Origin: Mesorhizobium sp. B2-3-12
GTDB lineage: Bacteria > Pseudomonadota > Alphaproteobacteria > Rhizobiales > Rhizobiaceae
Assembly: GCF_006442205.1 (NCBI RefSeq)
Contig: NZ_VFVR01000003.1
Span: 558,001 to 622,000 of the forward strand
DNA: 64,000 nucleotides
Direction of reading: 5' to 3'
Under the pieces are notes generated by a model that searched no databases, was not told the DNA's origin, and saw only the letters and a list, made by a program, of their open reading frames with translations. A program made the position numbers and the translations under genes. The first letter of the stretch is position 1; each line of letters starts with the position of its first letter. Positions 36,013-45,243 of this stretch are shown in pieces.

Positions 36013-37250
36013 TCGCCCGCGCGGGCGAGCAGCAGCGCGCGCTCCCTGTCGTTGCCGGTCAATTGGGCGGCCTGGCGGAATGCGGCGCGGGCTTGCGCCT
36101 GATGGCCGAGCTTCTCCAGGAAATCGCCGCATACCGTGGGCAGGAGATGCGAGTCCTTCAGGCGCGGCTCGTCCTTCAGCGCCTCGACGATGGCGAGCCC
36201 TTGCGCCGGGCCGAACGCCATGCCGGCCGCCACCGCGCGGTTGAGTTCGACGATGGGCGAGGGGGCCGCCAAGGCAAGCGCCTGATAGTAGGCCGAAATC
36301 GCGATCCAGTCGGTGTCTTCGGCGGTCACCGCGCGGGCATGGCAGGCGGCGATCATCGCCTGCAGCAGATAGGGGCCGGGCGCCGAGGTCAGCGCCATGG
36401 CGCGGTTCAGGCCGTCGAGGCCGCCGCGGATGAGCGACCAGTCCCACCGGCCGCGGTCCTGGTCGAGCAGCAGGATCGGGTCGCCCGCCTTGCCGGTGCG
36501 GGCCGCGAAACGCGATGTGTTGAACTCCATCAGCGCCACCAGTCCCCGCACCTCGGGCTCATCGGGCAACAGCGCCGCCAGCGAGCGGCCGAGGCGCAGC
36601 GCCTCGGCGCACAGATCGGGGCGCAGCCAGTCCGGCCCTGTGGTCGCCACATAGCCCTCGTTGAAGATGAGATAGACCACCTCCAGCACCGCACTGACGC
36701 GGTCGCGCAGTTCCTCGGCGCGCGGCGTCTCGAACCGGATGCCGGCATCGCGAAGCGTCCGCTTGGCGCGCACGATGCGCTGGGCGGCGGTGGCTTCGGG
36801 CACCAGGAAGGCGCGGGCGATCTCGGGCGTCGACAGGCCGCCCAGGAGCCGCAGGACCAGCGCGGCGCGTTGCTCTGCCGGCAGCACGGGATGGCAAGCG
36901 GTGAAGATCAGCCGCAAGAGGTCGTCGTCGATATTCCGATCGAGCGCCGCCTCGAAGTCGGGCATCTCGCGCTCCAGTTCGGTGAGGTCGATGGCGAGTT
37001 CGCGATGCTTGCCGTCGATCATGGTGGTGCGGCGCAGCCGGTCGAGCGCGCGGTTCCTGGCGACCTCGGTCAACCAGGCGGCCGGGTTGCGCGGGATGCC
37101 GTCGCGAGGCCAGCGCTCCAGCGCCAGCACGAAAGCGTCTTGCGCGATTTCCTCGGCCAGCCCGACATCCCTGAGGATGCGCGCCAGTCTGGCGGTGAGC
37201 CTCGGCTGCTCGATCCGCCAGACGGCTTCGATGGTTCTATGGGCGATCAA
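36009..37250 (-). CDS. ECF42-like RNA polymerase sigma factor
   Basis: 413 residues: sigma region 2 (EEIAQDAFVLALERWPRDGIPRNPAAWL), region 4 (LSTPEIARAFLVPEATAAQRIVRAKR) and a 220-residue C-terminal extension (with RLSGNDRERALLLAR-like end) of the DUF6596 type, the hallmark of ECF42. Such factors have no anti-sigma gene but a DGPF/YCII partner, present here just upstream. The start ATG at 37250 overlaps the end of the YCII gene by four bases. Confidence 0.9.
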   Translation of the reverse strand: MIAHRTIEAVWRIEQPRLTARLARILRDVGLAEEIAQDAFVLALERWPRDGIPRNPAAWLTEVARNRALDRLRRTTMIDGKHRELAIDLTELEREMPDFEAALDRNIDDDLLRLIFTACHPVLPAEQRAALVLRLLGGLSTPEIARAFLVPEATAAQRIVRAKRTLRDAGIRFETPRAEELRDRVSAVLEVVYLIFNEGYVATTGPDWLRPDLCAEALRLGRSLAALLPDEPEVRGLVALMEFNTSRFAARTGKAGDPILLLDQDRGRWDWSLIRGGLDGLNRAMALTSAPGPYLLQAMIAACHARAVTAEDTDWIAISAYYQALALAAPSPIVELNRAVAAGMAFGPAQGLAIVEALKDEPRLKDSHLLPTVCGDFLEKLGHQAQARAAFRQAAQLTGNDRERALLLARAGD

Positions 37251-37651
37251 TCCTTGATCCTGCCGAGGCGATCCGCCACCTTCTGGACGTCCTCGGGAAA
37301 TTCGCTCATTTCGAAGACCTGGCGGATTTCAATCGTGTCGTTCTCGCCTGCGGGGCAGCGACGGGCCCATTCGATGGCCTCGTCGCGCGAGCGCACGTCG
37401 ATCACCCAATAGCCGCCCAGCACTTCCTTGACCTCGGCGAAGGGGCCGTCGACGACCACAGGCTTGCCACCCTTGAAGGTGACCCGCGCCCCTGAGGACG
37501 GCGGATGGAGGCCGTCGAGCGTCAGCAACACGCCGGCTTTCTTCAGTTCGTGATTGTATTTCATCATCCCTTCCACCGCCTCGGCGCTGGGCATGACATC
37601 GGGTGCGGCCGTAGCGTAGCCGCCGGGGATCATCAGCATCATGAACCGCAT
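37247..37651 (-). CDS. YCII/DGPF domain protein
   Basis: 134 residues with VVDGPFAEVKEVLGGYWVIDVRS, the DGPF motif that names the family, plus YCII-like strands (MRFMMLMIPGG). DGPF proteins are the known partners of ECF42 sigma factors; their function is unresolved. ATG at 37651 has AAGGAGAAG upstream. Its last four bases overlap the sigma factor start, so the pair is coupled. Confidence 0.9.
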   Translation of the reverse strand: MRFMMLMIPGGYATAAPDVMPSAEAVEGMMKYNHELKKAGVLLTLDGLHPPSSGARVTFKGGKPVVVDGPFAEVKEVLGGYWVIDVRSRDEAIEWARRCPAGENDTIEIRQVFEMSEFPEDVQKVADRLGRIKD

Positions 37652-37861
37652 GGTCTTCTCCTTGTGGGGTTGGTTCAATCATATGACGAACCGGCCACGG
37701 CGTAATCGACACGCGTGCGGCAAAAAGTTTGGACCCCAGTGGCTCGGCTCCCCGGTCATGCCACATCCGGCATGGTTGGACCGCCTTATCGGCGGGGCTG
37801 CCATCTGGTCCCGCCGGTCCGCCCTGATATATCCGGCTGCGATCCATCACATGAGGGCCTC

Positions 37862-38776
37862 GTGAAGTCATCCAGCCTGGCAGGCGCCGTTTCTCCCATG
37901 GTCCCGGTGCTTGTCTGCGCGCTCGGCATCTTCCTGCTGTCGGGAATGGACGCGGCGATGAAGGTGCTGGTCCTGGCGGTCGGCGTCTACAACACCATGC
38001 TGTGGCGCAGCATGCTGGCAACCGTGGTCGCGGCCACAGGCTGGTCGATGGGGCCACGCAAATTACCCGCTCCCTCGGTACTGAAGCTGCATGCGCTACG
38101 TGCCGCGGTCGTCGGCGTCGTCCTGCTGTCCTTCTTCTGGGGGCTCGCCAGGCTGCCGCTGGCGGAGGCGATCGGGCTCAGTTTCGTCGCACCTTTGTTT
38201 GCCTTGCTGCTCGCCGCGCTGCTGCTCGGCGAACGCATACAGCGTCAGGCGGTCTGGGCCTCGCTGGCCGGCATAGCCGGTGTAGCAATCATCGTCGGCG
38301 GTCAGTTCGGTCAGGCGAACCACGCCAGGGATGCCTTGCTCGGCACGGCGGCGGTGCTGGTATCGACAGTATTCTACGCCTACAATCTGATCCTCGCCCG
38401 GCAGCAGGCGCAGGTGGCCAAACCGATCGAGATCATGCTGTTCCAGAACCTTTGCGTGGCAATCATGCTCGGTCTTGCGGCGCCCTGGCTCGCCATTTCC
38501 CTGCCGAGGGAGTTCTGGCTTCCGCTTGCGGGAGTGACGGCGCTGTCGCTCGCCGGCCAGTTCCTGATGAGCTGGGCCTATGCGCGCGCCGAAGCGCAAT
38601 ATCTGATCCCGACGGAGTATTCGGCCTTCATCTGGGCGATCGCGCTTGGCTGGTTCTTCTTCGACGAGGCGGTGACCTGGACGACGCTGGCGGGAGCGGG
38701 CCTCATCGTGGCCAGCTGCCTGATCGCGGCGCGGTCAAATCCCAGGCTTGCCGAGCCGATCGAAGCCGCCGTCTGA
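37862..38776 (+). CDS. EamA/DMT superfamily transporter
   Basis: About 304 residues and ten membrane helices in two EamA repeats (FWGLARLPLAEAIGLSFVAPLF and YARAEAQYLIPTEYSAFIWAI carry the typical repeat signatures). Inner-membrane exporter of unknown substrate. GTG at 37862 (MKSSSLAG) keeps the reading frame with GAGGGCC upstream; ATG at 37898 is the alternative. Confidence 0.85.
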   Translation: MKSSSLAGAVSPMVPVLVCALGIFLLSGMDAAMKVLVLAVGVYNTMLWRSMLATVVAATGWSMGPRKLPAPSVLKLHALRAAVVGVVLLSFFWGLARLPLAEAIGLSFVAPLFALLLAALLLGERIQRQAVWASLAGIAGVAIIVGGQFGQANHARDALLGTAAVLVSTVFYAYNLILARQQAQVAKPIEIMLFQNLCVAIMLGLAAPWLAISLPREFWLPLAGVTALSLAGQFLMSWAYARAEAQYLIPTEYSAFIWAIALGWFFFDEAVTWTTLAGAGLIVASCLIAARSNPRLAEPIEAAV

Positions 38777-39088
38777 GGGCGCGCTTGCCGTACGCCAGGC
38801 ACCGAGAAGGGAGGCTGACGGGCTCGTAGGAGGATGGCCATCATCTAAGTAGATTGTTCATCTAAGTAGATCCTTTGCAATTTCTAATTTATACACCATT
38901 TTACTAAATAGCTTGGCTTAAGCGGTGCTTTTTTCCGAACGATAAGTATATGTCTTCTGAAAGATCGATGTTATGCTGGAACGCTAATGATTCCCCGGAA
39001 CGAAACCGTTCCTCTCAGCATTGATCCGATGTGGCCATCGTAAGCGAACGGTTCGAGACGGCCAGGCATCGCGAGGAGGATTTATCCG
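38777..39088. promoter_or_regulatory. AT-rich regulatory region before the GH16/T1SS cassette
   Basis: About 310 bases clearly more AT-rich than the surroundings (38840-38990). ATCTAAGTAGAT, a palindrome with arms ATCTA/TAGAT, occurs twice (38843-38854 and 38860-38871, period 17), an operator-like double site. A further palindrome GGAACGAAACCGTTCC lies at about 38997-39012. The region probably carries the cassette promoter and represents regulated expression. Confidence 0.55.
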
Positions 39089-40567
39089 ATGAGCTTCTTC
39101 GTCAACGCACTCGGCGTCCCTCTTCCCTATAGCGGCGCTTCCAACCATTGGTACTCGGCGGCAGGAGCCGGGCCGGACCTGTACGGCAGCACCGGGAACG
39201 ACTCCTTCTACGGAGCAGGCGGCGCCAACGTCACCATGCATGGTGGCACGGGCGACGACATCTATTACCTCTATGGGGCGGGTAACAAGGTGGCAGAAGG
39301 CGCTGGCGCGGGCATCGACACGATCAGTACATGGATGAGCTACAAGCTCCCCGACAATGTCGAGAACCTCATCGTCACGAACCCGAACAACTATGCCTTC
39401 GGAAATACGTTGGACAACATCATCACCGCCCAGGCCGGACACCAGACGATCGATGGCGGCGCGGGAAACGATGTGCTGATCGATGGCGGCGGCGGCTACG
39501 ACACGTTCGTCATCTCGAAAGGCAATGGCAGCGATCTGATCACGAATTTCGCCGCCACCGACACCGTCCGTCTCAATGGCTACGGGTTCACGTCGTTCGA
39601 CGCCATCCACTCGAACATGATCCAGGCGGGTTCGAACGTGCTGTTGAATTTGGGATCCGGCGAGATCCTCGAGTTCAAGGACACGACCATCGACAAGCTG
39701 CAGCCCGGCCAGTTCAAATTGCCGATCGACATGTCCACGATGAAGCTGTCCTTCAGCGACGATTTCAACGCGCTCAATCTTCACAACGCCCAGGGCGGCA
39801 CATGGGATACCAATTTCTCGTGGGGTGCTCCGAACGGCAGCACCTTGACCAGCAATGGCGAACTGCAATGGTACATCGACGCAAATTACGCGCCGACGAG
39901 TTCAGTCCATCCGTTCAGCGTGGGGAACGCCGTGCTCACCATCACCGCGGCGCAGGCGCCGGCCGACATCAAGCCGCTGATCAACAACTACGAATACACG
40001 TCAGGCATCATCACGACGCATGACACGTTCTCGCAGACCTACGGCTATTTCGAAATGCGCGCCGACCTGCCCGAAAACACCGGCGCCTGGCCGGCCTTCT
40101 GGCTGCTGCCGGAGGACGGTTCGTGGCCGCCGGAACTCGATGTGGTGGAAACGCGCGGGCAGGACCCGAACTCGCTGATCATGACGGCGCACTCGAATGC
40201 AACGGGGACGCACACCAAGGTCACGTCGACGGTGAATACGATGGATACCGCGGGCTTCCACACCTATGGCCTGCTTTGGACACCGGACAAGCTGGTCTGG
40301 ACCTATGACGGTGTGCAGGTCGCGGAAGCGGCGACGCCGTCCGACATGCACAAGCCCATGTACATGCTGGCGGATCTCGCGGTCGGCGGCTTTGCCGGCG
40401 CGCCCCCGGACCATCTGGCGACGCCGGCCGAGATGAAGATCGACTATATCCGCGCCTATACGCTGGACAATGCGCCGGCGAGCGCTTTGCACACCACCAG
40501 CACCGCCACGCATAGCATCGCCAGCAGCACGCTGCACAATGGTTCCGAATTCGGGGGCCACTCGTAA
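39089..40567 (+). CDS. ExsH-like secreted GH16 glycanase with calcium-binding repeats
   Basis: 492 residues. The N-terminal part (about 30-150) holds RTX-like repeats (GGTGDDIYYLYG, GGAGNDVLIDGG), the C-terminal part (about 230-465) a glycoside hydrolase family 16 domain with the catalytic signature E349-L-D351-V-V-E354. GH16 family members of this type (ExsH, PlyA) cleave exopolysaccharide and are exported by type I secretion without a Sec signal, as the adjacent ABC exporter and fusion protein confirm. In S. meliloti ExsH the repeats follow the catalytic domain, so the order here is reversed. Confidence 0.9.
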   Translation: MSFFVNALGVPLPYSGASNHWYSAAGAGPDLYGSTGNDSFYGAGGANVTMHGGTGDDIYYLYGAGNKVAEGAGAGIDTISTWMSYKLPDNVENLIVTNPNNYAFGNTLDNIITAQAGHQTIDGGAGNDVLIDGGGGYDTFVISKGNGSDLITNFAATDTVRLNGYGFTSFDAIHSNMIQAGSNVLLNLGSGEILEFKDTTIDKLQPGQFKLPIDMSTMKLSFSDDFNALNLHNAQGGTWDTNFSWGAPNGSTLTSNGELQWYIDANYAPTSSVHPFSVGNAVLTITAAQAPADIKPLINNYEYTSGIITTHDTFSQTYGYFEMRADLPENTGAWPAFWLLPEDGSWPPELDVVETRGQDPNSLIMTAHSNATGTHTKVTSTVNTMDTAGFHTYGLLWTPDKLVWTYDGVQVAEAATPSDMHKPMYMLADLAVGGFAGAPPDHLATPAEMKIDYIRAYTLDNAPASALHTTSTATHSIASSTLHNGSEFGGHS

Positions 40568-40602
40568 GGTCTCGAAATCATGCAGCGGCAGGGAATGCGG
40601 AA

Positions 40603-42339
40603 ATGACTGGACCGTCCGGCCTGCGTCCGGTCTTCCTGCGCGCCGTCGTCGATGTCGGCGTCTTCTCGCTGCTGATCAACGTCCTGCTTCTGGTCGTTCC
40701 GCTCTATTTGCTGCAGGTCTATGACCGCGTGCTGCCGTCCTCCAGCATCGAGACGCTCGTCTATCTCTCGGGCATCGCGGTCTTCGCGCTCGCTTTCCTC
40801 GGGCTGCTGGACGCGATCCGCGCCGTTTATACCCAGCGCGTCGCGGCGACTGTCGACCGCAAGCTCGGTGCCGGCACCTTCGCCATTTCGCTTGGCGCGA
40901 AATATGCCGGCGGCCTGTCGCCGCTGCGTGACCTCGCCTCGGTCTGCGCCTTCATCAGGTCGCGCGGCGTGGCGGTGTTGTTCGACCTGCCCTTCGCCCC
41001 TGTCTTCCTTGCCTTGCTCTACCTCATCCATCCGGTGCTGTTCTGGGTGACGGTCGCCGGCGCGGTGCTTCTGATTTTCCTGGTCGTGGCCAACCAGCTC
41101 GCCATCGGCCGGAACGACGCCTTGTCCACCGAGCGTTCGGCTTTGGCCAGCCAGGCGGAACAGGCCTTTGCCCGCAATGCGGACACGCTGCGCGCCATGG
41201 GCATGGTGGAGAACGCCGCGCGGGTCTGGGGACGGCACGTGGCGGCGGCGCTCACCTTCCACGATCGTTCCTCAAGCGCCAATGCGATCTTCAGCGGCGC
41301 CTCGCGGGCGCTGCGCATGGTGCTGCAACTGGCGATCCTCGGCGCCGGCGCATGGCTTGTGATCCAGGGGCAGATGACGGCCGGCATGATCTTCGCCTCT
41401 TCGCTGGTCTCGTCGCGCGCCCTGCAGCCGCTCGACCAGTTGATCGGCGCCTGGCGGCAGATCGCCGACGCCCGGCGCGCCTGGGCACGGCTGGAAAAGG
41501 CGCTCGCGGCAGGCCCGGCCGAGCCGCGAAAACTGATCCTGCCCGACCCGGCGGGGGCGATTTCCGTGCAGGACGTCTTCTTCATGGCGCCGAATGCCCA
41601 ACCCGGCACGGAGCCCATCCTCAAGCGGCTGAATTTTGCGATCGGCGCGGGCGAGGCGCTGGCCATCGTCGGCCCGAGCGGCGCCGGCAAATCGACGCTG
41701 GCGCGGTTGCTCGTGGGAGCCGCTCAACCCACCGGCGGCTCGATCAGGATCGACGGCGCCGACCTCGGGACCTGGGACGAAAACCAGCTCGGAAAGCATT
41801 TCGGCTACCTGGCTCAGGAAGTGGAACTCTTTCCAGGATCGATCGCGCAGAACGTCGCCCGCTTCGACCCGGAAGCGGACGACGCCGCGATCATCGAGGC
41901 GGCGGCGCGCGCCCAGGCGCACGAGCTGATCCTGGCGCAGCGCGACGGCTACCAGACCATGGTCGGCCCGTCGGCCAGGGCGCTGTCGGGCGGCGAACGC
42001 CAGCGGATCGGGCTGGCGCGCGCCTTCTACGGCAATCCGCGATTGCTGGTCCTGGACGAGCCCAGTTCCCATCTCGACGGTGCCGGCGAGGCCGCGCTCG
42101 AAGCGGTGGTTTCGGCGGCGCGGCAGGCGGGCGTCACGGTCATCGTGGTCACCCATCGTCCTTCGATCGCCGCCGCCTGCGACCGCGTGTTGCTGTTGCG
42201 TGGCGGCATGATCGAAGCCTTCGGCCCAAGCGGCGAGGTGCTGCGGCGCTCGGCCAGCAGCAAGGGCCCGCGGCAGGGCACGGTGGTGACCGGGTCGTTC
42301 GTCCCGACGATCCGCGCGCATGGCGGTTTCGGATCGTAG
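40603..42339 (+). CDS. Type I secretion ABC exporter, PrsD-like
   Basis: 578 residues: six membrane helices (about 15-310), then an ATPase domain with Walker A GPSGAGKST (357-365), signature LSGGERQ (461-467) and Walker B LLVLDEP (481-487). It forms the inner-membrane channel for the GH16 enzyme, together with the adjacent membrane fusion protein and an outer-membrane TolC-type protein not encoded here. It lacks an N-terminal peptidase domain, typical of the PrsD group. Confidence 0.92.
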   Translation: MTGPSGLRPVFLRAVVDVGVFSLLINVLLLVVPLYLLQVYDRVLPSSSIETLVYLSGIAVFALAFLGLLDAIRAVYTQRVAATVDRKLGAGTFAISLGAKYAGGLSPLRDLASVCAFIRSRGVAVLFDLPFAPVFLALLYLIHPVLFWVTVAGAVLLIFLVVANQLAIGRNDALSTERSALASQAEQAFARNADTLRAMGMVENAARVWGRHVAAALTFHDRSSSANAIFSGASRALRMVLQLAILGAGAWLVIQGQMTAGMIFASSLVSSRALQPLDQLIGAWRQIADARRAWARLEKALAAGPAEPRKLILPDPAGAISVQDVFFMAPNAQPGTEPILKRLNFAIGAGEALAIVGPSGAGKSTLARLLVGAAQPTGGSIRIDGADLGTWDENQLGKHFGYLAQEVELFPGSIAQNVARFDPEADDAAIIEAAARAQAHELILAQRDGYQTMVGPSARALSGGERQRIGLARAFYGNPRLLVLDEPSSHLDGAGEAALEAVVSAARQAGVTVIVVTHRPSIAAACDRVLLLRGGMIEAFGPSGEVLRRSASSKGPRQGTVVTGSFVPTIRAHGGFGS

Positions 42340-42341
42340 CG

Positions 42342-43661
42342 ATGACCACACAGAGCCTCGCCTGGGATAGCCAGCCACGCACCAACATAAGACGCGTGGC
42401 GTTCACCGGTTATGCCGCCATAGCGCTGCTGGCGGGCGGCTTCGGCTACTGGGCCGTCAGCGCGCCCTTGTCGGGAGCGGTGATCACCCAAGGCACGATC
42501 TCGGCGACGGGCGGAAACATCCTGATCCAGCAGCCCGAGGGCGGCATCGTGCAGGCGCTGCTGGTCCATGAAGGCGATCGCGTCCAACCAGACCAGGATC
42601 TGGTGGTGCTGGATCCGACAGCCGCGCAGGCCAACCTCAACCGGCTGACGAGACAGTCGATCGCGCTCAGGGCAAGTGCGGCGCGGCTGGAGGCGGAACG
42701 CGACGGGTTGAACGGGCTGGCGCCAATCACCGAAGCGGCGCCGGCGCCCCTGCAGCAGGATTTCGAGACCCTGGTTGGAGAACAGCGGAAGGAATTCGAT
42801 GCCAGGCTTGCCCGGTTCCGCTCCGAACAATCGATCCTGGCGCAACGGGTCGCCATGCATCGGCAGTCGGTGGTGGGATTGCAGGCTCAGCAAAGGGCCG
42901 TCCAGCAACAGGCCGAGATCGTCAACAAGGAGCTCGGCATCAAGACCGGCTTGCTGGATAAGGGCCTCACCAATCGAACCGAATACTCCCAGCTGTTGCG
43001 CAGCGAGGCCGATCTGGTCGGGCAGGCGGGGGCGCTGGAGGCCAATCTCGCCGCGGCCAACACCCAGATCGTCGAAGCCCAGCAGCAGACCGAGCGGCTG
43101 ACCACGCAACGCGTCGAGGAAGCGCTGACGAAACTGGACGACGTCCGCTCCAACCTGGCCGACGTCGAGGAACAGATCAGGGCGGCGCGCGCGGTGCTGC
43201 GGCGAACGATGATCAAGGCGCCGGCGGCGGGCATCGTGGTGTCGTCGACCTACAATTCCAAAGGCAGCGTGATTGCTCCGGGCGAAAAGATCATGGAGAT
43301 CCTGCCCACCGCTTCGGGGCTGGTCGTCGATGCGAAGCTGCGGCCGAAGGACATCGACCAGGTCCGTGTCGGCCAACCGGCGAAACTGCGATTGTCCGCC
43401 TTGAACGCGCGGCTGACGCCCGAGGTTTCAGCCACCGTGACACAGATTTCGGCGGATCGGCTCACCGACCCGGCCACGCGCGAACCCTATTTCCGCGCCA
43501 AGCTGACGATTGCCGCCGACCTGCCGCCCGGCGTGCGGCGCGAGCAGCTTTATCCGGGGACACCGGTCGAGGCGTTCATCAGCACCGGCGATAGGACGTT
43601 CTTCGCGTATCTCGCGCGGCCGATGCTCGATTCCTTCGCGCGCGCTTTCGCGGAGCAGTAG
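42342..43661 (+). CDS. Type I secretion membrane fusion protein, PrsE/HlyD-like
   Basis: 439 residues with one N-terminal membrane anchor (about 18-40), a barrel-sandwich/lipoyl-type region (QQPEGGIVQALLVHEGDRVQPDQ), a long coiled-coil (about 85-300: repeated Q/E/A helices) and the HlyD C-terminal beta region (APAAGIVVSSTYNSKGSVIAPGE). Links the ABC exporter to TolC. ATG at 42342 is two bases after the exporter stop, so coupling is likely. Confidence 0.92.
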   Translation: MTTQSLAWDSQPRTNIRRVAFTGYAAIALLAGGFGYWAVSAPLSGAVITQGTISATGGNILIQQPEGGIVQALLVHEGDRVQPDQDLVVLDPTAAQANLNRLTRQSIALRASAARLEAERDGLNGLAPITEAAPAPLQQDFETLVGEQRKEFDARLARFRSEQSILAQRVAMHRQSVVGLQAQQRAVQQQAEIVNKELGIKTGLLDKGLTNRTEYSQLLRSEADLVGQAGALEANLAAANTQIVEAQQQTERLTTQRVEEALTKLDDVRSNLADVEEQIRAARAVLRRTMIKAPAAGIVVSSTYNSKGSVIAPGEKIMEILPTASGLVVDAKLRPKDIDQVRVGQPAKLRLSALNARLTPEVSATVTQISADRLTDPATREPYFRAKLTIAADLPPGVRREQLYPGTPVEAFISTGDRTFFAYLARPMLDSFARAFAEQ

Positions 43662-43692
43662 ATCGCGGACCGGCAAACAGCCCGCGCGATGC

Positions 43693-43821
43693 TAGAGCCG
43701 TTCCGCGTTTCACGGAATCGCGAACGGGCTCTAACTCTTTGTTTTTACGCAATTCCCAAGGGGAAGCGCTACGCGCTTCTCCCGGGAAAACCGTTTCACA
43801 CTTTTCCTGGAATTGCTCTAA
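43693..43821. repeat. AATTGCTCTA-type palindromic repeat (type B)
   Basis: TAGAGCC..GGGCTCTA forms the left hairpin, TTGTTTTTACGCAATTCC and the right-end GGAATTGCTCTA the second, with an extra CGCTACGCGCTTC stem in the middle. Matches the element at 35236 in order and sequence. Confidence 0.75.
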
Positions 43822-43852
43822 TAACCGCCACCGGCCCTGGGCATTTGAACGG

Positions 43853-45163
43853 TCAGCGCGCCACTTCGCGGTGGCCGCTGGGCAGGCGGGTGGCGATCAG
43901 CTTGTCGATGCGGCGGCCGTCGAGGTCGACCACCTCGAAGCGCCAGCCCTGCGCGTCGACGCATTCGCCGGTCGCCGGCAGATGGTGCATGTGCGACAGC
44001 ACATAGCCGGCGACGGTTTCGTAGTCGCGATTTTCCGGCAGGTCGATGCCCAGCACCTCGGCCATCTCGTCGGCCTGCATGTAGCCGGCGAGCAGCCATG
44101 AGCCGTCGTCGCGCTGGACGGCGTTTTCTTCCTCGCCGGCCTCGAGGTCCGAGCGGAAGACGCCGGTGATGGCCTCCAGAATGTCGGCCGGCGTGACGAT
44201 GCCTTCGAAATGGCCGTATTCGTCATGCACCAGCGCCATCGGCACGTCGCTTTCCTTCAGCTTCTGCAGCACGTCGAGCGCATCGGCCTGGTCGTGCACG
44301 ATGGGTGCGGTGCGCACATATTTACGCGGATCGAGCGCACGCCCGCCGAGCAGCGCGGCCAGCACGTCGCGCGTCTGGATGACGCCAATCATGGCGTCCA
44401 CCCCGCCGTCGCCGGCGGGCAGGCGCGAATGCTGGGTGTCCATCAGCAGCTTGCGGATCGTGGCTTCATCGGATTGCAGGTTGATCCAGTCGACATCGGT
44501 GCGCGGCGACATCACGGCGCGCACGGCGCGGTCGCCAAGCCGCATGACGCCGGCGATCATGCGCCGCTCGTCGGATTCGATGGTGCCGTGATGCTCGGCC
44601 TCGGCGACCAGCATCTTGATTTCCTCGTCGGTGACCTTTTCCTCGCTTTCGCCGCGCTGGCCAAGCAGCCAGAGCACGGCACGGCCCGAAATGTCGAGCA
44701 GGAAGACCAGAGGGGCCGAGACGGTGGCGAGGATCGTCATCGCCGGCGCCGCTCGTGCCGCGACGCGCTCGGGATCGCGCAACGCGATCTGCTTGGGCAC
44801 CAGTTCGCCGATGATCAGCGAGAAATAGGTGATGATGGCCACGACGATGCCGACGCCGAGCGGATCGGCGATGTTTTCGCGGATGCCCGCCGAGGCCAGA
44901 TATTGCGCCAGCCTCTGACCGAGCGTGGCGCCGGAGAAGGCGCCCGAGAGCACGCCGACCAGCGTGATGCCGATCTGTACGGAAGACAGGAATTTGCCGG
45001 GATTGGAGCCAAGCGCCAAAGCGCGGCCGGCACCCTTGACATTGCGGTCGATCATCGCCTTCAGGCGAGCCGGCCGCGATGAGACGATGGCGAGTTCGGA
45101 CATCGACAGAAGGCCGTTCACGCAGATGAGGACGACCACGGTGGCGATTTCAACGTATAACAT
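43853..45163 (-). CDS. CNNM/CBS domain protein (hemolysin C/CorB family)
   Basis: 436 residues: an N-terminal CNNM transmembrane domain (about 1-180; SVQIGITLVGVLSGAF, GELVPKQIALRDPE), two CBS domains (about 205-330; MSPRTDVDWI, VIQTRDVLAALL, HDEYGHFEGIVTPADILEAI) and a C-terminal CorC_HlyC domain (about 350-425). Such proteins are implicated in Mg/Co ion homeostasis. It converges on the type I secretion cassette, from which it is separated by the repeat. Confidence 0.9.
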   Translation of the reverse strand: MLYVEIATVVVLICVNGLLSMSELAIVSSRPARLKAMIDRNVKGAGRALALGSNPGKFLSSVQIGITLVGVLSGAFSGATLGQRLAQYLASAGIRENIADPLGVGIVVAIITYFSLIIGELVPKQIALRDPERVAARAAPAMTILATVSAPLVFLLDISGRAVLWLLGQRGESEEKVTDEEIKMLVAEAEHHGTIESDERRMIAGVMRLGDRAVRAVMSPRTDVDWINLQSDEATIRKLLMDTQHSRLPAGDGGVDAMIGVIQTRDVLAALLGGRALDPRKYVRTAPIVHDQADALDVLQKLKESDVPMALVHDEYGHFEGIVTPADILEAITGVFRSDLEAGEEENAVQRDDGSWLLAGYMQADEMAEVLGIDLPENRDYETVAGYVLSHMHHLPATGECVDAQGWRFEVVDLDGRRIDKLIATRLPSGHREVAR

Positions 45164-45243
45164 GAGGGCTCAATAGCATTGCCGCACGGCTTTCGAAAAT
45201 AGTCGGCGGCCATTTTAAAAAGATGACAGTGGATGCGGGTCGG

